NCBI RefSeq assembly: GCF_020991475.1
Contig: NZ_JAJMPA010000001.1
Coordinates: forward strand, 62,001-126,000
Length of the DNA: 64,000 nucleotides
Direction of reading: 5' to 3'
From: Pedobacter sp. MC2016-14
GTDB taxonomy: Bacteria; Bacteroidota; Bacteroidia; Sphingobacteriales; Sphingobacteriaceae
The position numbers and the translations under genes were made by a program. The notes beneath the pieces are model-generated. The model was not told the origin of the DNA, did not search any database, and saw nothing but the letters and a program-made list of their open reading frames with translations. Positions 1-7,547 of the stretch are shown one piece after another (position 1 is the stretch's first letter; the number at the start of each line of letters is the position of its first letter).

Positions 1-296
1 CATTTGAACCAGCAGCAATCTGTTCCGCACTCGTTAATTCAGGTATCTTTTCAGAAGAAAATTTAGGAGAAAAAGCAAATAAATGGAGTCACAAAAAAGA
101 GCATGAACTGTTAACTAATGACATACCAGCTAGAAAAAATGAACCTCTTAAGCAGCAAGCACCTAAAAGTGAGCCTGAGCCCACGGTATTGGAAACAAAA
201 CTGGATATTGCACGCAAGCTTAAAAAAATAGGTCTTCCGGTTGATGATATTTTAGCAAGTACAGGGTTGAGCGTTGAAGAGATAGCGAAATTGTAG
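1..296 (+). CDS. C-terminal end of a protein resembling Rpn/PD-(D/E)XK transposase-like nucleases (partial)
   Basis: An open frame enters from the left edge and stops at TAG 294-296; the start is outside the window. The last 30 or so residues (DIARKLKKIGLPVDDILAST, then GLSVEEIAKL) resemble the helical tail that ends many Rpn-family recombination-promoting nuclease and PD-(D/E)XK transposase-like proteins of Bacteroidota. The preceding stretch is charged and Pro/Lys/Glu-rich, like a linker. No catalytic residues lie in the visible part, so the family is a guess from the tail alone; any protein with a similar small helix-turn-helix end would fit. The gene precedes folP on the same strand with a 53-base gap. 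Confidence 0.5.
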   Translation, partial: FEPAAICSALVNSGIFSEENLGEKANKWSHKKEHELLTNDIPARKNEPLKQQAPKSEPEPTVLETKLDIARKLKKIGLPVDDILASTGLSVEEIAKL

Positions 297-335
297 TAGC
301 AATATGCAATGAAGGAAAAAGGAAAAATAATACCG

Positions 336-343
336 TATTTTTG
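336..343 (+). promoter_or_regulatory. Bacteroidota -7 promoter element for folP
   Basis: TATTTTTG matches the Bacteroidota -7 consensus TAnnTTTG exactly. It ends only 6 bases before the ATG at 350, so transcription should begin at or next to the start codon and the mRNA would be leaderless or nearly so. No clear TTG -33 element is present at the usual distance. The TTG inside the element should therefore not be taken as an alternative start codon at 341. Confidence 0.6.
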
Positions 344-349
344 CACCGC

Positions 350-1210
350 ATGATAGCTACAGATTCCTTTTTAAATCAAAAGACAACCATAAACGTAAAG
401 GGTAGATTAGTTGATTTAACAGAGCCGGCTGTGATGGCCATCTTAAACCTTACCCCAGATTCTTTTTATAAAAATAGCCGGGCGGCAGATGTAGAAGACG
501 CGATAGTAAGAACGGAAAACTTTCTGAAAGAGGGGGCTACTTACATCGACCTGGGCGCTTATTCTTCCCGGCCGGGAGCGGTACACATCAGCGTACAGGA
601 AGAAGTTGACCGCATGATTCCAGTGGTGGAAGCCTTACACAAAAACTTTCCCAATGCCATACTAACCGTAGATACCTTTAGAGCAGAAGTAGCACGTGAA
701 AGCATTATGGCGGGTGCCCACATCATCAATGACATTGCCGCCGGAGAACTGGACGAGGCCATGTTTGAAACCGTGGCCGCATTACAAGTTCCTTACATGA
801 TCATGCACATGAAAGGGACCCCCCAGAACATGCAACAGGAGCCTGCTTATGAAAACGTAACCCTGGAGGTAGTGGCTTACTTTATTGAAAAAACAGAACG
901 GCTTAGACAGCTTGGCGTTAAAGATGTGATTTTAGATCCCGGCTTTGGTTTCGCAAAATCCCTGGAGCACAATTACGAGCTACTGAACCATATGGAAGAC
1001 CTAAAAATCTTTGGTCTGCCCTTCCTTGTTGGCTTTTCCCGCAAATCTATGGTAACTAAACCACTGGGCATTAAAGCTGCCGAAGCCCTAAATGGCACAT
1101 CAATCCTTAATACTATGGCTTTATTAAAAGGAGCCAGCATATTACGGGTTCATGATGTAAAAGCAGCCATGGAATGTATTACGCTGGTTCAAAAGCTACA
1201 GGAACGCTAA
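350..1210 (+). CDS. folP: Dihydropteroate synthase
   Basis: Condenses 6-hydroxymethyl-7,8-dihydropterin pyrophosphate with p-aminobenzoate to give dihydropteroate in cytoplasmic folate synthesis; this is the sulfonamide target. The 286-residue protein has the normal family length. It carries the TIM-barrel signatures in order: MAILNLTPDSF near residue 29, DLGAYSSRPGA near 69, VDTF near 106, NDIAAG near 130, MHMKGTP near 151, DPGFGFAKS near 194, GFSRKSM near 227 and RVHDV near 265. ATG 350 was chosen over TTG 341 because TTG 341 lies inside the -7 promoter element. The diadenylate cyclase gene follows 33 bases downstream on the same strand and is probably co-transcribed, a folP-cdaA order common in Bacteroidota. 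Confidence 0.95.
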   Translation: MIATDSFLNQKTTINVKGRLVDLTEPAVMAILNLTPDSFYKNSRAADVEDAIVRTENFLKEGATYIDLGAYSSRPGAVHISVQEEVDRMIPVVEALHKNFPNAILTVDTFRAEVARESIMAGAHIINDIAAGELDEAMFETVAALQVPYMIMHMKGTPQNMQQEPAYENVTLEVVAYFIEKTERLRQLGVKDVILDPGFGFAKSLEHNYELLNHMEDLKIFGLPFLVGFSRKSMVTKPLGIKAAEALNGTSILNTMALLKGASILRVHDVKAAMECITLVQKLQER

Positions 1211-1243
1211 CATTTTCGTTAAAATGCTTAACTTGGCAACACG

Positions 1244-2035
1244 ATGAAAGCCTTTGACTTCGATTTCCTTAAAATAACGGTAACAGATGTGGTAGACATT
1301 ATTTTTGTCGCACTGCTCATCTATTACATCTATAACCTGATTAAAAACACCCTTGCCGTAAATCTTTTGCTGGGGATGTTTATCATTACCATCCTATGGT
1401 TTGTGGTCAAACAACTGCATATGGAGTTGCTAACAGCTATCATAGACAAGTTTATGAGTGTGGGCATTATAGCTCTGATCGTGATCTTTCAACCCGAAAT
1501 CCGAAGATTCCTGCTTCTACTTGGAAAGAATACTTTCCTTCAAAAGAATAAAGCCTGGTGGGGCTACTTATTTGGCAGTAAAAACGTAGAAAGGGATAAC
1601 CTGATGCGCATTAAACCTATTGTTGATGCCTGCAAAAGCATGAAGAAGTCAAGAACGGGTGCTTTAATTGTATTTGTAAAGTTTTATGACGACCAGCTTT
1701 TTGCCAATAGCTGTGAGGTCATGGAAGCCAAAATTTCCAAACGCCTGCTGGAAAGCATCTTTCAAAAAAATAGTCCCTTACATGATGGCGCAGTGGTTAT
1801 TGCGGAGAATAAAATCAAAAGCGCAAGCTGCATCCTTCCCCTTACAGATAACGATAAACTTCCCCCACAATTCGGCCTAAGGCACAGGGCTGGAATTGGC
1901 ATTTCAGAAACAACCGACGCCGTTGCGGTCATCGTATCCGAAGAAACCGGAGAAATTGCCTATGCAAAACAAGGCAGGGTAAGAATGAACGTATCTTTTG
2001 GCGAACTTGAAAAGTTGCTCAACAAAGACTTCTAG
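1244..2035 (+). CDS. cdaA: Membrane diadenylate cyclase, CdaA/DacA type
   Basis: Makes the second messenger c-di-AMP from two ATP. The 263-residue protein starts with three predicted membrane helices (about residues 13-33, 38-56 and 66-84), followed by a DisA_N/DAC cyclase domain to about residue 235. The diagnostic DGA (181-183) and RHR (213-215, in RHRAGIGISE) motifs that bind ATP and metal are both intact, so the enzyme should be active. It lies 33 bases after folP and probably shares its transcript. In Firmicutes the equivalent gene is linked to cdaR and glmM; here the partner is folate synthesis. The ATG at 1244 places the first membrane helix correctly. Confidence 0.92.
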   Translation: MKAFDFDFLKITVTDVVDIIFVALLIYYIYNLIKNTLAVNLLLGMFIITILWFVVKQLHMELLTAIIDKFMSVGIIALIVIFQPEIRRFLLLLGKNTFLQKNKAWWGYLFGSKNVERDNLMRIKPIVDACKSMKKSRTGALIVFVKFYDDQLFANSCEVMEAKISKRLLESIFQKNSPLHDGAVVIAENKIKSASCILPLTDNDKLPPQFGLRHRAGIGISETTDAVAVIVSEETGEIAYAKQGRVRMNVSFGELEKLLNKDF

Positions 2036-2075
2036 CTCGATTAAAGAATAAAAAATTTGATCTGGTTAAAAGGAA

Positions 2076-3038
2076 TTACATCTTCAATCCGATTTCTCTA
2101 AGCCGCTCGTCAAGGTACTCGCCCGCAGTCATGTCACTATATACTTTTGGATGCGCTGCATCTATAGTAGATGGCAAACTGGTTAAGTCCATATCCATAC
2201 GCGGGTGTAAAAAGAATGGCACAGAATAGCGGGAAGTTTTCATCAGTTCCCTGGGCGGGTTAACCACCCGGTGTGTAGTAGACCTCAATTTATTATTGGT
2301 TAAACGCTGCAACATGTCGCCTACGTTCACCACAATGTCTGTATGCTGCGCTTTTATTGGCAACCATTCTCCACTGCGTGTAAGCACTTCCAAACCGTCT
2401 GCACTGGCGCCGATCAATAATGTGATTAGGTTAATGTCTTCATGTGCACCTGCACGTACTGCATCATCAGCTATGGCCTCGGGATTTTCAATAGGAAAAT
2501 AATGAATGCCCCTTAAAATCGAATTCCCATTGTGTACATGCGCATCAAAATAATCAACGGGCAATTCAAGATAAGTAGCAATCGCTCTCAACAAATGTTT
2601 ACCATTACTTTCCAGCTTTTGGTAAATCTCATTGGTTACTTCATTAAAACCCTCAATTTCTTCCAGAAACTCATTGTCTGGATATTGAAACTTTATTGGG
2701 TCACCATCTACTACAGTTTGTCCAATTTGCCAGAACTCTTTTAAATCTGCCGTTTTAGCGCCCTTGGCAGTTTCTTTACCCGGACTTGTATAACCACGCT
2801 GACCGGCAAGTTCAGGCTTTTCATATTTGGCTTTTATAGCTGCCGGCAAACCAAAAACACCCTGAATATTTTCATACAACTTTGCAATCAATTCCTGATC
2901 TACACCATGATTGGTGATGGTTACAAAACCTGAATCATTAAAAGCACGGCCAAGTTCGTCAGAGAACTTTTTACGTTGCTGCTCAGTTCCTTCAATATAA
3001 GATCCAAGGTCTAGGGTGGGGATATAAGTTGTAGACAT
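2076..3038 (-). CDS. 2-oxoglutarate/Fe(II)-dependent oxygenase, isopenicillin N synthase-like family
   Basis: Predicted cytosolic non-haem iron dioxygenase of 320 residues with an N-terminal DIOX_N segment (about 5-120) and a C-terminal 2OG-FeII_Oxy domain (about 170-280). The iron triad is visible as H199-x-D201 (in AHEDINLITLL) and H256 (in STTHRVVNP). The 2-oxoglutarate-binding RxS appears as R270-Y-S272. The substrate cannot be told from sequence. Relatives include isopenicillin N synthase, gibberellin and flavonoid oxidases, but bacterial members of this length are mostly uncharacterised. The start at 3038 gives the usual MSTTYIPTLD beginning; an in-frame ATG at 3047 adds three residues and cannot be excluded. 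It converges with cdaA, 40 bases apart, with no strong terminator hairpin between them. Confidence 0.85.
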   Translation of the reverse strand: MSTTYIPTLDLGSYIEGTEQQRKKFSDELGRAFNDSGFVTITNHGVDQELIAKLYENIQGVFGLPAAIKAKYEKPELAGQRGYTSPGKETAKGAKTADLKEFWQIGQTVVDGDPIKFQYPDNEFLEEIEGFNEVTNEIYQKLESNGKHLLRAIATYLELPVDYFDAHVHNGNSILRGIHYFPIENPEAIADDAVRAGAHEDINLITLLIGASADGLEVLTRSGEWLPIKAQHTDIVVNVGDMLQRLTNNKLRSTTHRVVNPPRELMKTSRYSVPFFLHPRMDMDLTSLPSTIDAAHPKVYSDMTAGEYLDERLREIGLKM

Positions 3039-3179
3039 GATTTGCATTTTATGGGTTACAAGAACTAAATTATAAAAGAATTGTCAATAAAATGCTTTAT
3101 GTGGATAAGTTGACGAAAACAGGAAACTTAAGCCACAGTCTTTGCGTATTTTTAATTACACAAATAAAACCACCTTACT

Positions 3180-3779
3180 ATGAAATATCTATTCATCTTA
3201 GCAATCGGGCTTCTGAGTTTCAATAGCAGCCATGCACAACAGGTAAAATTGCAAAAAGCCACTTTCGGAATGGGTTGCTTTTGGTGTTCCGAAGCATTAT
3301 TTCAGCGACTGGATGGCGTTACCAATATTAAATCAGGATTTGAAGGAGGCGGATTAGCAAATCCGTCTTACGAAGAAGTTTGTACCGGAACCACTGGTCA
3401 TGCCGAGGTTATTGAGATGAATTACAATCCACAGAAAATCAGCTATGCAGAGTTATTGGCAGTATTTTGGAAAAGCCATGACCCCACAACGCTCAACCGT
3501 CAGGGTGCAGATGTAGGTACACAGTATCGTTCAGTAATTTTTTATCACAGCCCGGAGCAAAAACAAATTGCAGAGCAATACAAGGCCGAACTCAATAAAA
3601 CCAAAGCCTATGGCAAACCTGTGGTCACAGAGATTAGCAAAGCTGTCCCTTTTTATGTAGCTGAGGGATACCATCAAAACTATTTCAATAAGAATGCCGA
3701 TCAACCTTATTGTCGCCTGGTTATTCTCCCTAAATTAGAGAAACTGGAGAAGGTTTTTAAAGCCAAACTTAAACATTAG
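3180..3779 (+). CDS. msrA: Exported peptide-methionine (S)-S-oxide reductase
   Basis: Repairs methionine-S-sulfoxide in proteins. The 199-residue protein opens with a Sec signal peptide (about 1-19, cleavage after SHA), so it should act in the periplasm or envelope rather than the cytosol. The catalytic motif GCFWC is at residues 32-36, with Cys33 as the sulfenic-acid-forming nucleophile. The GYHQNYF segment and a late cysteine (DQPYCRLVI) that could act as resolving residue are present. No MsrB domain is fused or adjacent. It is a single gene, divergent from the 2OG oxygenase, with 141 bases between start codons and no clear TAnnTTTG element. Confidence 0.93.
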   Translation: MKYLFILAIGLLSFNSSHAQQVKLQKATFGMGCFWCSEALFQRLDGVTNIKSGFEGGGLANPSYEEVCTGTTGHAEVIEMNYNPQKISYAELLAVFWKSHDPTTLNRQGADVGTQYRSVIFYHSPEQKQIAEQYKAELNKTKAYGKPVVTEISKAVPFYVAEGYHQNYFNKNADQPYCRLVILPKLEKLEKVFKAKLKH

Positions 3780-3798
3780 CACTCGCTGGATATTTATT

Positions 3799-4170
3799 TC
3801 AGCTTCGGGAAATTGTTCTGTTTTTTACAATCAAAATGTATTTTTCATTGATGATCAGATAGCCCATTTCGTAGCAATAATGGTAAATTTTACCGGTATC
3901 CGTTTTACGGATGCTGGTAAGGATATTGAAGTCAAAACCCTTTTTGACGAGCTGTGAACGCAATACCTTATTCTTATCATCCGGACAGAGTTCGTGTAGA
4001 ATCTGCCTGTTCTTTTTTAAAGTTTTATTGGTACGGCTCATGTATCCGCGGACATTATCCCGGCCTTTCATTGAATGGTAACTTGCCCGGCAATAGTCGT
4101 CACAATATTTTTTATCTGATCTTCCTGTAAGTTCTTTTTTACAGTTTAAACAAAATTTGGTTTCAGCCAT
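3799..4170 (-). CDS. Small zinc-ribbon protein of unknown function
   Basis: A 123-residue basic protein. The N-terminus has a CxxC-x12-CxxxC pattern (Cys7, Cys10, Cys23, Cys27; FCLNCKKELTG then KKYCDDYCRASYHS), which should bind one zinc ion. The rest is predicted helical followed by a beta-rich C-terminus with no recognised enzyme motif. The ATG at 4170 was preferred to a TTG nine bases upstream. Similar short zinc-finger proteins occur singly in Sphingobacteriales genomes. A nucleic-acid-binding role is plausible from the ribbon and basic charge, but nothing in the sequence proves it. It converges with msrA, 19 bases away. Confidence 0.7.
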   Translation of the reverse strand: MAETKFCLNCKKELTGRSDKKYCDDYCRASYHSMKGRDNVRGYMSRTNKTLKKNRQILHELCPDDKNKVLRSQLVKKGFDFNILTSIRKTDTGKIYHYCYEMGYLIINEKYILIVKNRTISRS

Positions 4171-4294
4171 CTGTTTCAATTTCCTGTAATCAGTACTTTT
4201 TATTTAACAAGTGCACAATTTATTTTAAAAAAGCAAACAGGCTAAAAGTATCTGCCCGCTAAAGGGCGTATATTTACAGCTTATACGAACACAT

Positions 4295-4483
4295 ATGGCT
4301 TCAGCAGATCACATAAAAATGGTTGCCGACACACTAATGCCCGGTTTTAAACCAAAAGACAAAACTGAGCAAGAATTTTCATTCCATTTTACCCTACCCC
4401 CTAACTCCAGTTACAAGGTATTTTATAAAAAAACGGACAAATCCGATTACGAATTTGTCCGTTATGAGGAAGACGAGCGATAG
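4295..4483 (+). CDS. Conserved-looking 62-residue protein of unknown function
   Basis: A short acidic/basic soluble protein (starts MASADHIKMV, ends YEFVRYEEDER) with no signal peptide or membrane segment. The middle and end look like one small beta-sheet unit (EFSFHFTLPPNSSYKVFYKK). A near-match to the -7 promoter element (TATATTTA, about 4270-4277) precedes it, and it sits alone between convergently and divergently placed genes, which argues for a real gene. I cannot assign a function. The 3' part of the coding sequence holds a perfect 10-bp inverted repeat. Confidence 0.6.
   Translation: MASADHIKMVADTLMPGFKPKDKTEQEFSFHFTLPPNSSYKVFYKKTDKSDYEFVRYEEDER
4433..4462. repeat. 10-bp perfect inverted repeat inside the 62-residue gene
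   Basis: Arms ACGGACAAAT (4433-4442) and ATTTGTCCGT (4453-4462) are separated by 10 bases, about 20 bases before the stop codon. It could form an RNA hairpin in the message, but it is not followed by a T-run and is not a classical terminator. A repeat of this size could arise by chance in 64 kb. Confidence 0.45.
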
Positions 4484-4516
4484 CGCATCCTGCGGCGGGT
4501 TTGGTCAGCAAAAAGA

Positions 4517-6511
4517 TTATTTTTTGGTGACCTTAAATTCTGTTCTTCTGTTCAGCTGCCTTCCATCTGGATTGTCCTTTCCATCAGGATATTGATTTGC
4601 CGCAACCGGCTTACTAAATCCGTAACCCCTACTGGTTACCCGGGTTGCAGACAAACCTTTACTGATCAGATAATCTACGCAAGATTTTGCCCTGCGTGCC
4701 GATAAATCTGCATTGTACTCTACTGTACCAATATTATCGGTATGCGAGCTCAGTTCAATTTCAATTTTATCATTATCCATCATGATTTTATACAATCCGT
4801 CCAGCACCACTTTAGATTCCTCCCTTAAGGAGTCACTATCGAAATTGTAATAAATATCTTTTAATACAATTGGCTTATCAATTACCATAGGTACAAGGCA
4901 AATCTCGGGACTAAACATGGTATCTACGCCAAGCTGATCGTAAGTATACGTTAACACTTTAGAAAAATAGTCTGCCTTTTCCGCTTTCAGCGTCAACTTT
5001 CTGTTGGTAGCCACCCTGAAATGATAAAACCCATCCGTTCCTGCGGTTAGTGTAATTTTAGTGGCAGAATCTGTAACGGTTACTATTGCCCCATCTATTG
5101 GTTTAGAGGTTTTACAGTCTATTACCACACCATGAATATTCAGATACTTTACTTTTACATAAAATATTTCCAGGCAGCACAATGAAGCCCGGTCTGTACT
5201 AATGTAACCTTCACTGTCGTCATCTTTAGTTGGTGTAAATGAAACATCATCTTTGGAAGAATTGAATGGATAACCCATATTTATGGGCTCAGACCAGGTT
5301 TTAAAATCACCGGTAGATTCATAAAAATCAAGTCCGCCGAGACCAACCATACCATTGCTGCTAAACAAAAGCTTTCCTGTCTTCGCATTATAATAAGGAG
5401 CTTCCTCGTCATCCCTGGTATTGATCTGCCTACCCATATTTACAGCCTCACCAAGAGAACCGTCTCCCAAAATCGGGCAATACCAGAGGTCATATCTGCC
5501 AAATCCTCCAGGCTTATCAGAAGAGAACATAAAGTACTTTCCATCTTTACTTACAAAGGGCTGCATGGCATTATAACCATTTATATTAACCTGTGCGCCC
5601 AACTCCAAAGGTTCTGACCAGCCATTACCCATTGCGTTTAGCTGATAAATTTTCCGGGTTCCTTTGCTTGCCCAGCTGGTTACATACATTACTTTTCCAT
5701 TGGGATGTATTGCAGGCGCAGCAGACTCATTATTTTTAATAATCGGGGCAACTTTTTGAAGAGACACATTTTGTGCCATAGGGCTTCCTGATACTTCATA
5801 AATGGCATTTACAAAAGGGCTTTGCTTTTTGGCCACTTTTGAACTGTTCTGATCTCCCTCCAGCACTACTGTTTTACCCGAAACTGCCACTGGCCTGGAC
5901 GAGGTAAAATAAAAACTATTCCCTTCAATATAGGGTGTGTAATTTGATCCTTTCTGATTGATGTCGTTGCCCAGCTTAGTTAACTGGAACAACCTTGGGT
6001 ACTTTTTTTCGTATAAAGCGAAATTACAGGACGCAACCTCCATTTTTGCACTTTGGGTATATTCATCAACAGCTTTATATTTAGCAAGGAAGGCATTAAA
6101 TGCAGGTATAGCCTCTGCATATTGTTGGTTTGCCCTTAAAGTTTCTGCATACCAATAGGTACTTAAGGCATACTTTGGATTACCAAAATTTACCGCAATG
6201 GCATACCAGGCCTGCGCATCTTTATAATTTTTATAGAGGCGTAATGAGCTGGCAAGCTGATATACGCAATATTCATATTCATCCCTTTTCGGGCTTTCTT
6301 TTGAAATGTTTTTATCGAAAGCATAGGGTACTACAAAACCTGCACTGTCAGATGATATTTTGAGTGCTTTTTTATAATATTCTGCCGCAGCATAATATTC
6401 CTTATTTTGAAAATATACATCGGCCACCCTTTTACTGTTGGTTACAAACTGAGCGTTTACTGCTGTGCTGAAGAGCAGACTGAGAAAGAGCAATGTTCTA
6501 AATCGTTTCAT
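4517..6511 (-). CDS. OmpA-family outer-membrane-associated protein with TPR, PD40 and CarboxypepD-like domains (PorE-like)
   Basis: A 664-residue exported protein. It has a signal peptide at about 1-20 (cleavage after VNA). TPR-like helices follow (about 25-160; repeats such as KRVADVYFQNKEYYAAAEYY). Next come WD40-like PD40 beta-propeller repeats (about 190-440), a CarboxypepD_reg/CNA-B-type domain (about 455-530) and a C-terminal OmpA peptidoglycan-binding domain (about 545-660; YNFDSDSL, SSHTDNIG, LSARRAKSCVDYL). This is the layout of PorE and related proteins that anchor T9SS parts to peptidoglycan. It is the last gene of the adhesin, PorP/SprF and OmpA unit. The ATG at 6511 is chosen because it leaves the signal peptide at the N-terminus and follows the upstream stop by 11 bases; the ATG at 6538 would overlap that gene. 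Confidence 0.88.
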   Translation of the reverse strand: MKRFRTLLFLSLLFSTAVNAQFVTNSKRVADVYFQNKEYYAAAEYYKKALKISSDSAGFVVPYAFDKNISKESPKRDEYEYCVYQLASSLRLYKNYKDAQAWYAIAVNFGNPKYALSTYWYAETLRANQQYAEAIPAFNAFLAKYKAVDEYTQSAKMEVASCNFALYEKKYPRLFQLTKLGNDINQKGSNYTPYIEGNSFYFTSSRPVAVSGKTVVLEGDQNSSKVAKKQSPFVNAIYEVSGSPMAQNVSLQKVAPIIKNNESAAPAIHPNGKVMYVTSWASKGTRKIYQLNAMGNGWSEPLELGAQVNINGYNAMQPFVSKDGKYFMFSSDKPGGFGRYDLWYCPILGDGSLGEAVNMGRQINTRDDEEAPYYNAKTGKLLFSSNGMVGLGGLDFYESTGDFKTWSEPINMGYPFNSSKDDVSFTPTKDDDSEGYISTDRASLCCLEIFYVKVKYLNIHGVVIDCKTSKPIDGAIVTVTDSATKITLTAGTDGFYHFRVATNRKLTLKAEKADYFSKVLTYTYDQLGVDTMFSPEICLVPMVIDKPIVLKDIYYNFDSDSLREESKVVLDGLYKIMMDNDKIEIELSSHTDNIGTVEYNADLSARRAKSCVDYLISKGLSATRVTSRGYGFSKPVAANQYPDGKDNPDGRQLNRRTEFKVTKK

Positions 6512-6522
6512 ATCTGGTAGTT

Positions 6523-7518
6523 TTAAAGTCGTGGACAAAAGAAATTGGGACCTAGCAGCCCTTTTAAACCGGTAAATGACACAGACAATTCCAGACCGCC
6601 CCTGCTACCGGTTGCGCGGTTCAGTGAAGAAGTATTAAAATCATAGCTGAGGCCGAACACTACATTGCGCAGGTGCATTCCAAAAAATGCAATGGCGGAA
6701 TCATCTACCCGGTAATTGGCACCAAATAAAATATCCGAATCGTAATCAATCATCAGCTGTGCATATGCACCCGCGGCAATTTCGCGGGCATTACCCTGTT
6801 TCATGTAAATGGCATTCGGTGTGATGTCCAGCGTTTGGCTCATGCGCATACGCACCCCGCCATGGCCGGTAAACCGAATGGGCATTTTTACGTTTGCCCC
6901 CATAAACTTATCCAGCGGACGGGTTAAATGGGCAGCACTCAAACCAAAAAAAGTGTTCGCATTTTTATCCGGATCGCCATCAAAGAACATGGCCCCTGCA
7001 TTAACATCCGGAACCAGAGTATTAGAAGATCCAAATGTTTCATTCAGGGCCATACTCCCGTTGTAGCCATTTACCGGATCGAACTGGCTGCCGGTTGTAA
7101 TTTTTGAAGGGTCAAAACTTTTATTCAAAATCCCTCCCTGGATACCAAAATTAACCATTTTAAGCCCACCGGCACCAAATCTTATCCGGTAAGAACCAGA
7201 TAAGACAGCATTGAGGTAGTTATAATTGATATCACCAGCTTTTTGATCGATAACCATCACACCATAAGCAAAGTTTTTAACAGGTGCCTTATCGTAAGAT
7301 GCACCAACTGTTAAATAGGAGTTTGAAACTGCACCCCATTGTTGTTTAGCGTTTAGAGAAAGCCGGTAGTCACCGTTAATTACCCCGGTTAATGCCGGGT
7401 TTAACCATAGCGGGTTGGCATAGTACTGAGAAAAATGAGGGTCAACCTGCGCTGTAACTTCCAGCGCTCCAAAGCTGAGCATCATACCTGCGGCTATTAT
7501 TTTTGCGAGATTCTTCAT
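6523..7518 (-). CDS. PorP/SprF-family type IX secretion outer-membrane protein
   Basis: A 331-residue outer-membrane beta-barrel protein with a signal peptide (about 1-23, ending VTAQ). The hallmark beginning of the family follows: DPHFSQYYANPLWLNPALTG, then a run of amphipathic beta strands to the C-terminus. PorP/SprF proteins act with T9SS; SprF is needed for the surface delivery of the adhesin SprB in Flavobacterium. Here the gene lies 29 bases after the stop of a giant adhesin carrying a type-B sorting domain and 11 bases before an OmpA gene. That is the usual layout of a dedicated adhesin-export module, so this PorP/SprF most likely serves the neighbouring adhesin. Confidence 0.93.
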   Translation of the reverse strand: MKNLAKIIAAGMMLSFGALEVTAQVDPHFSQYYANPLWLNPALTGVINGDYRLSLNAKQQWGAVSNSYLTVGASYDKAPVKNFAYGVMVIDQKAGDINYNYLNAVLSGSYRIRFGAGGLKMVNFGIQGGILNKSFDPSKITTGSQFDPVNGYNGSMALNETFGSSNTLVPDVNAGAMFFDGDPDKNANTFFGLSAAHLTRPLDKFMGANVKMPIRFTGHGGVRMRMSQTLDITPNAIYMKQGNAREIAAGAYAQLMIDYDSDILFGANYRVDDSAIAFFGMHLRNVVFGLSYDFNTSSLNRATGSRGGLELSVSFTGLKGLLGPNFFCPRL

Positions 7519-7547
7519 CGTTTATTTATTATCAGGTGAACGTTCAT

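Noticed and set aside
89..346. An 85-codon minus-strand frame across the start of the window
   Set aside because: It is antisense to a better-supported coding end and to the folP promoter, with an unlikely composition.
341..349. TTG start for folP at 341
   Set aside because: The TTG is part of the -7 promoter element, so it would not be transcribed.
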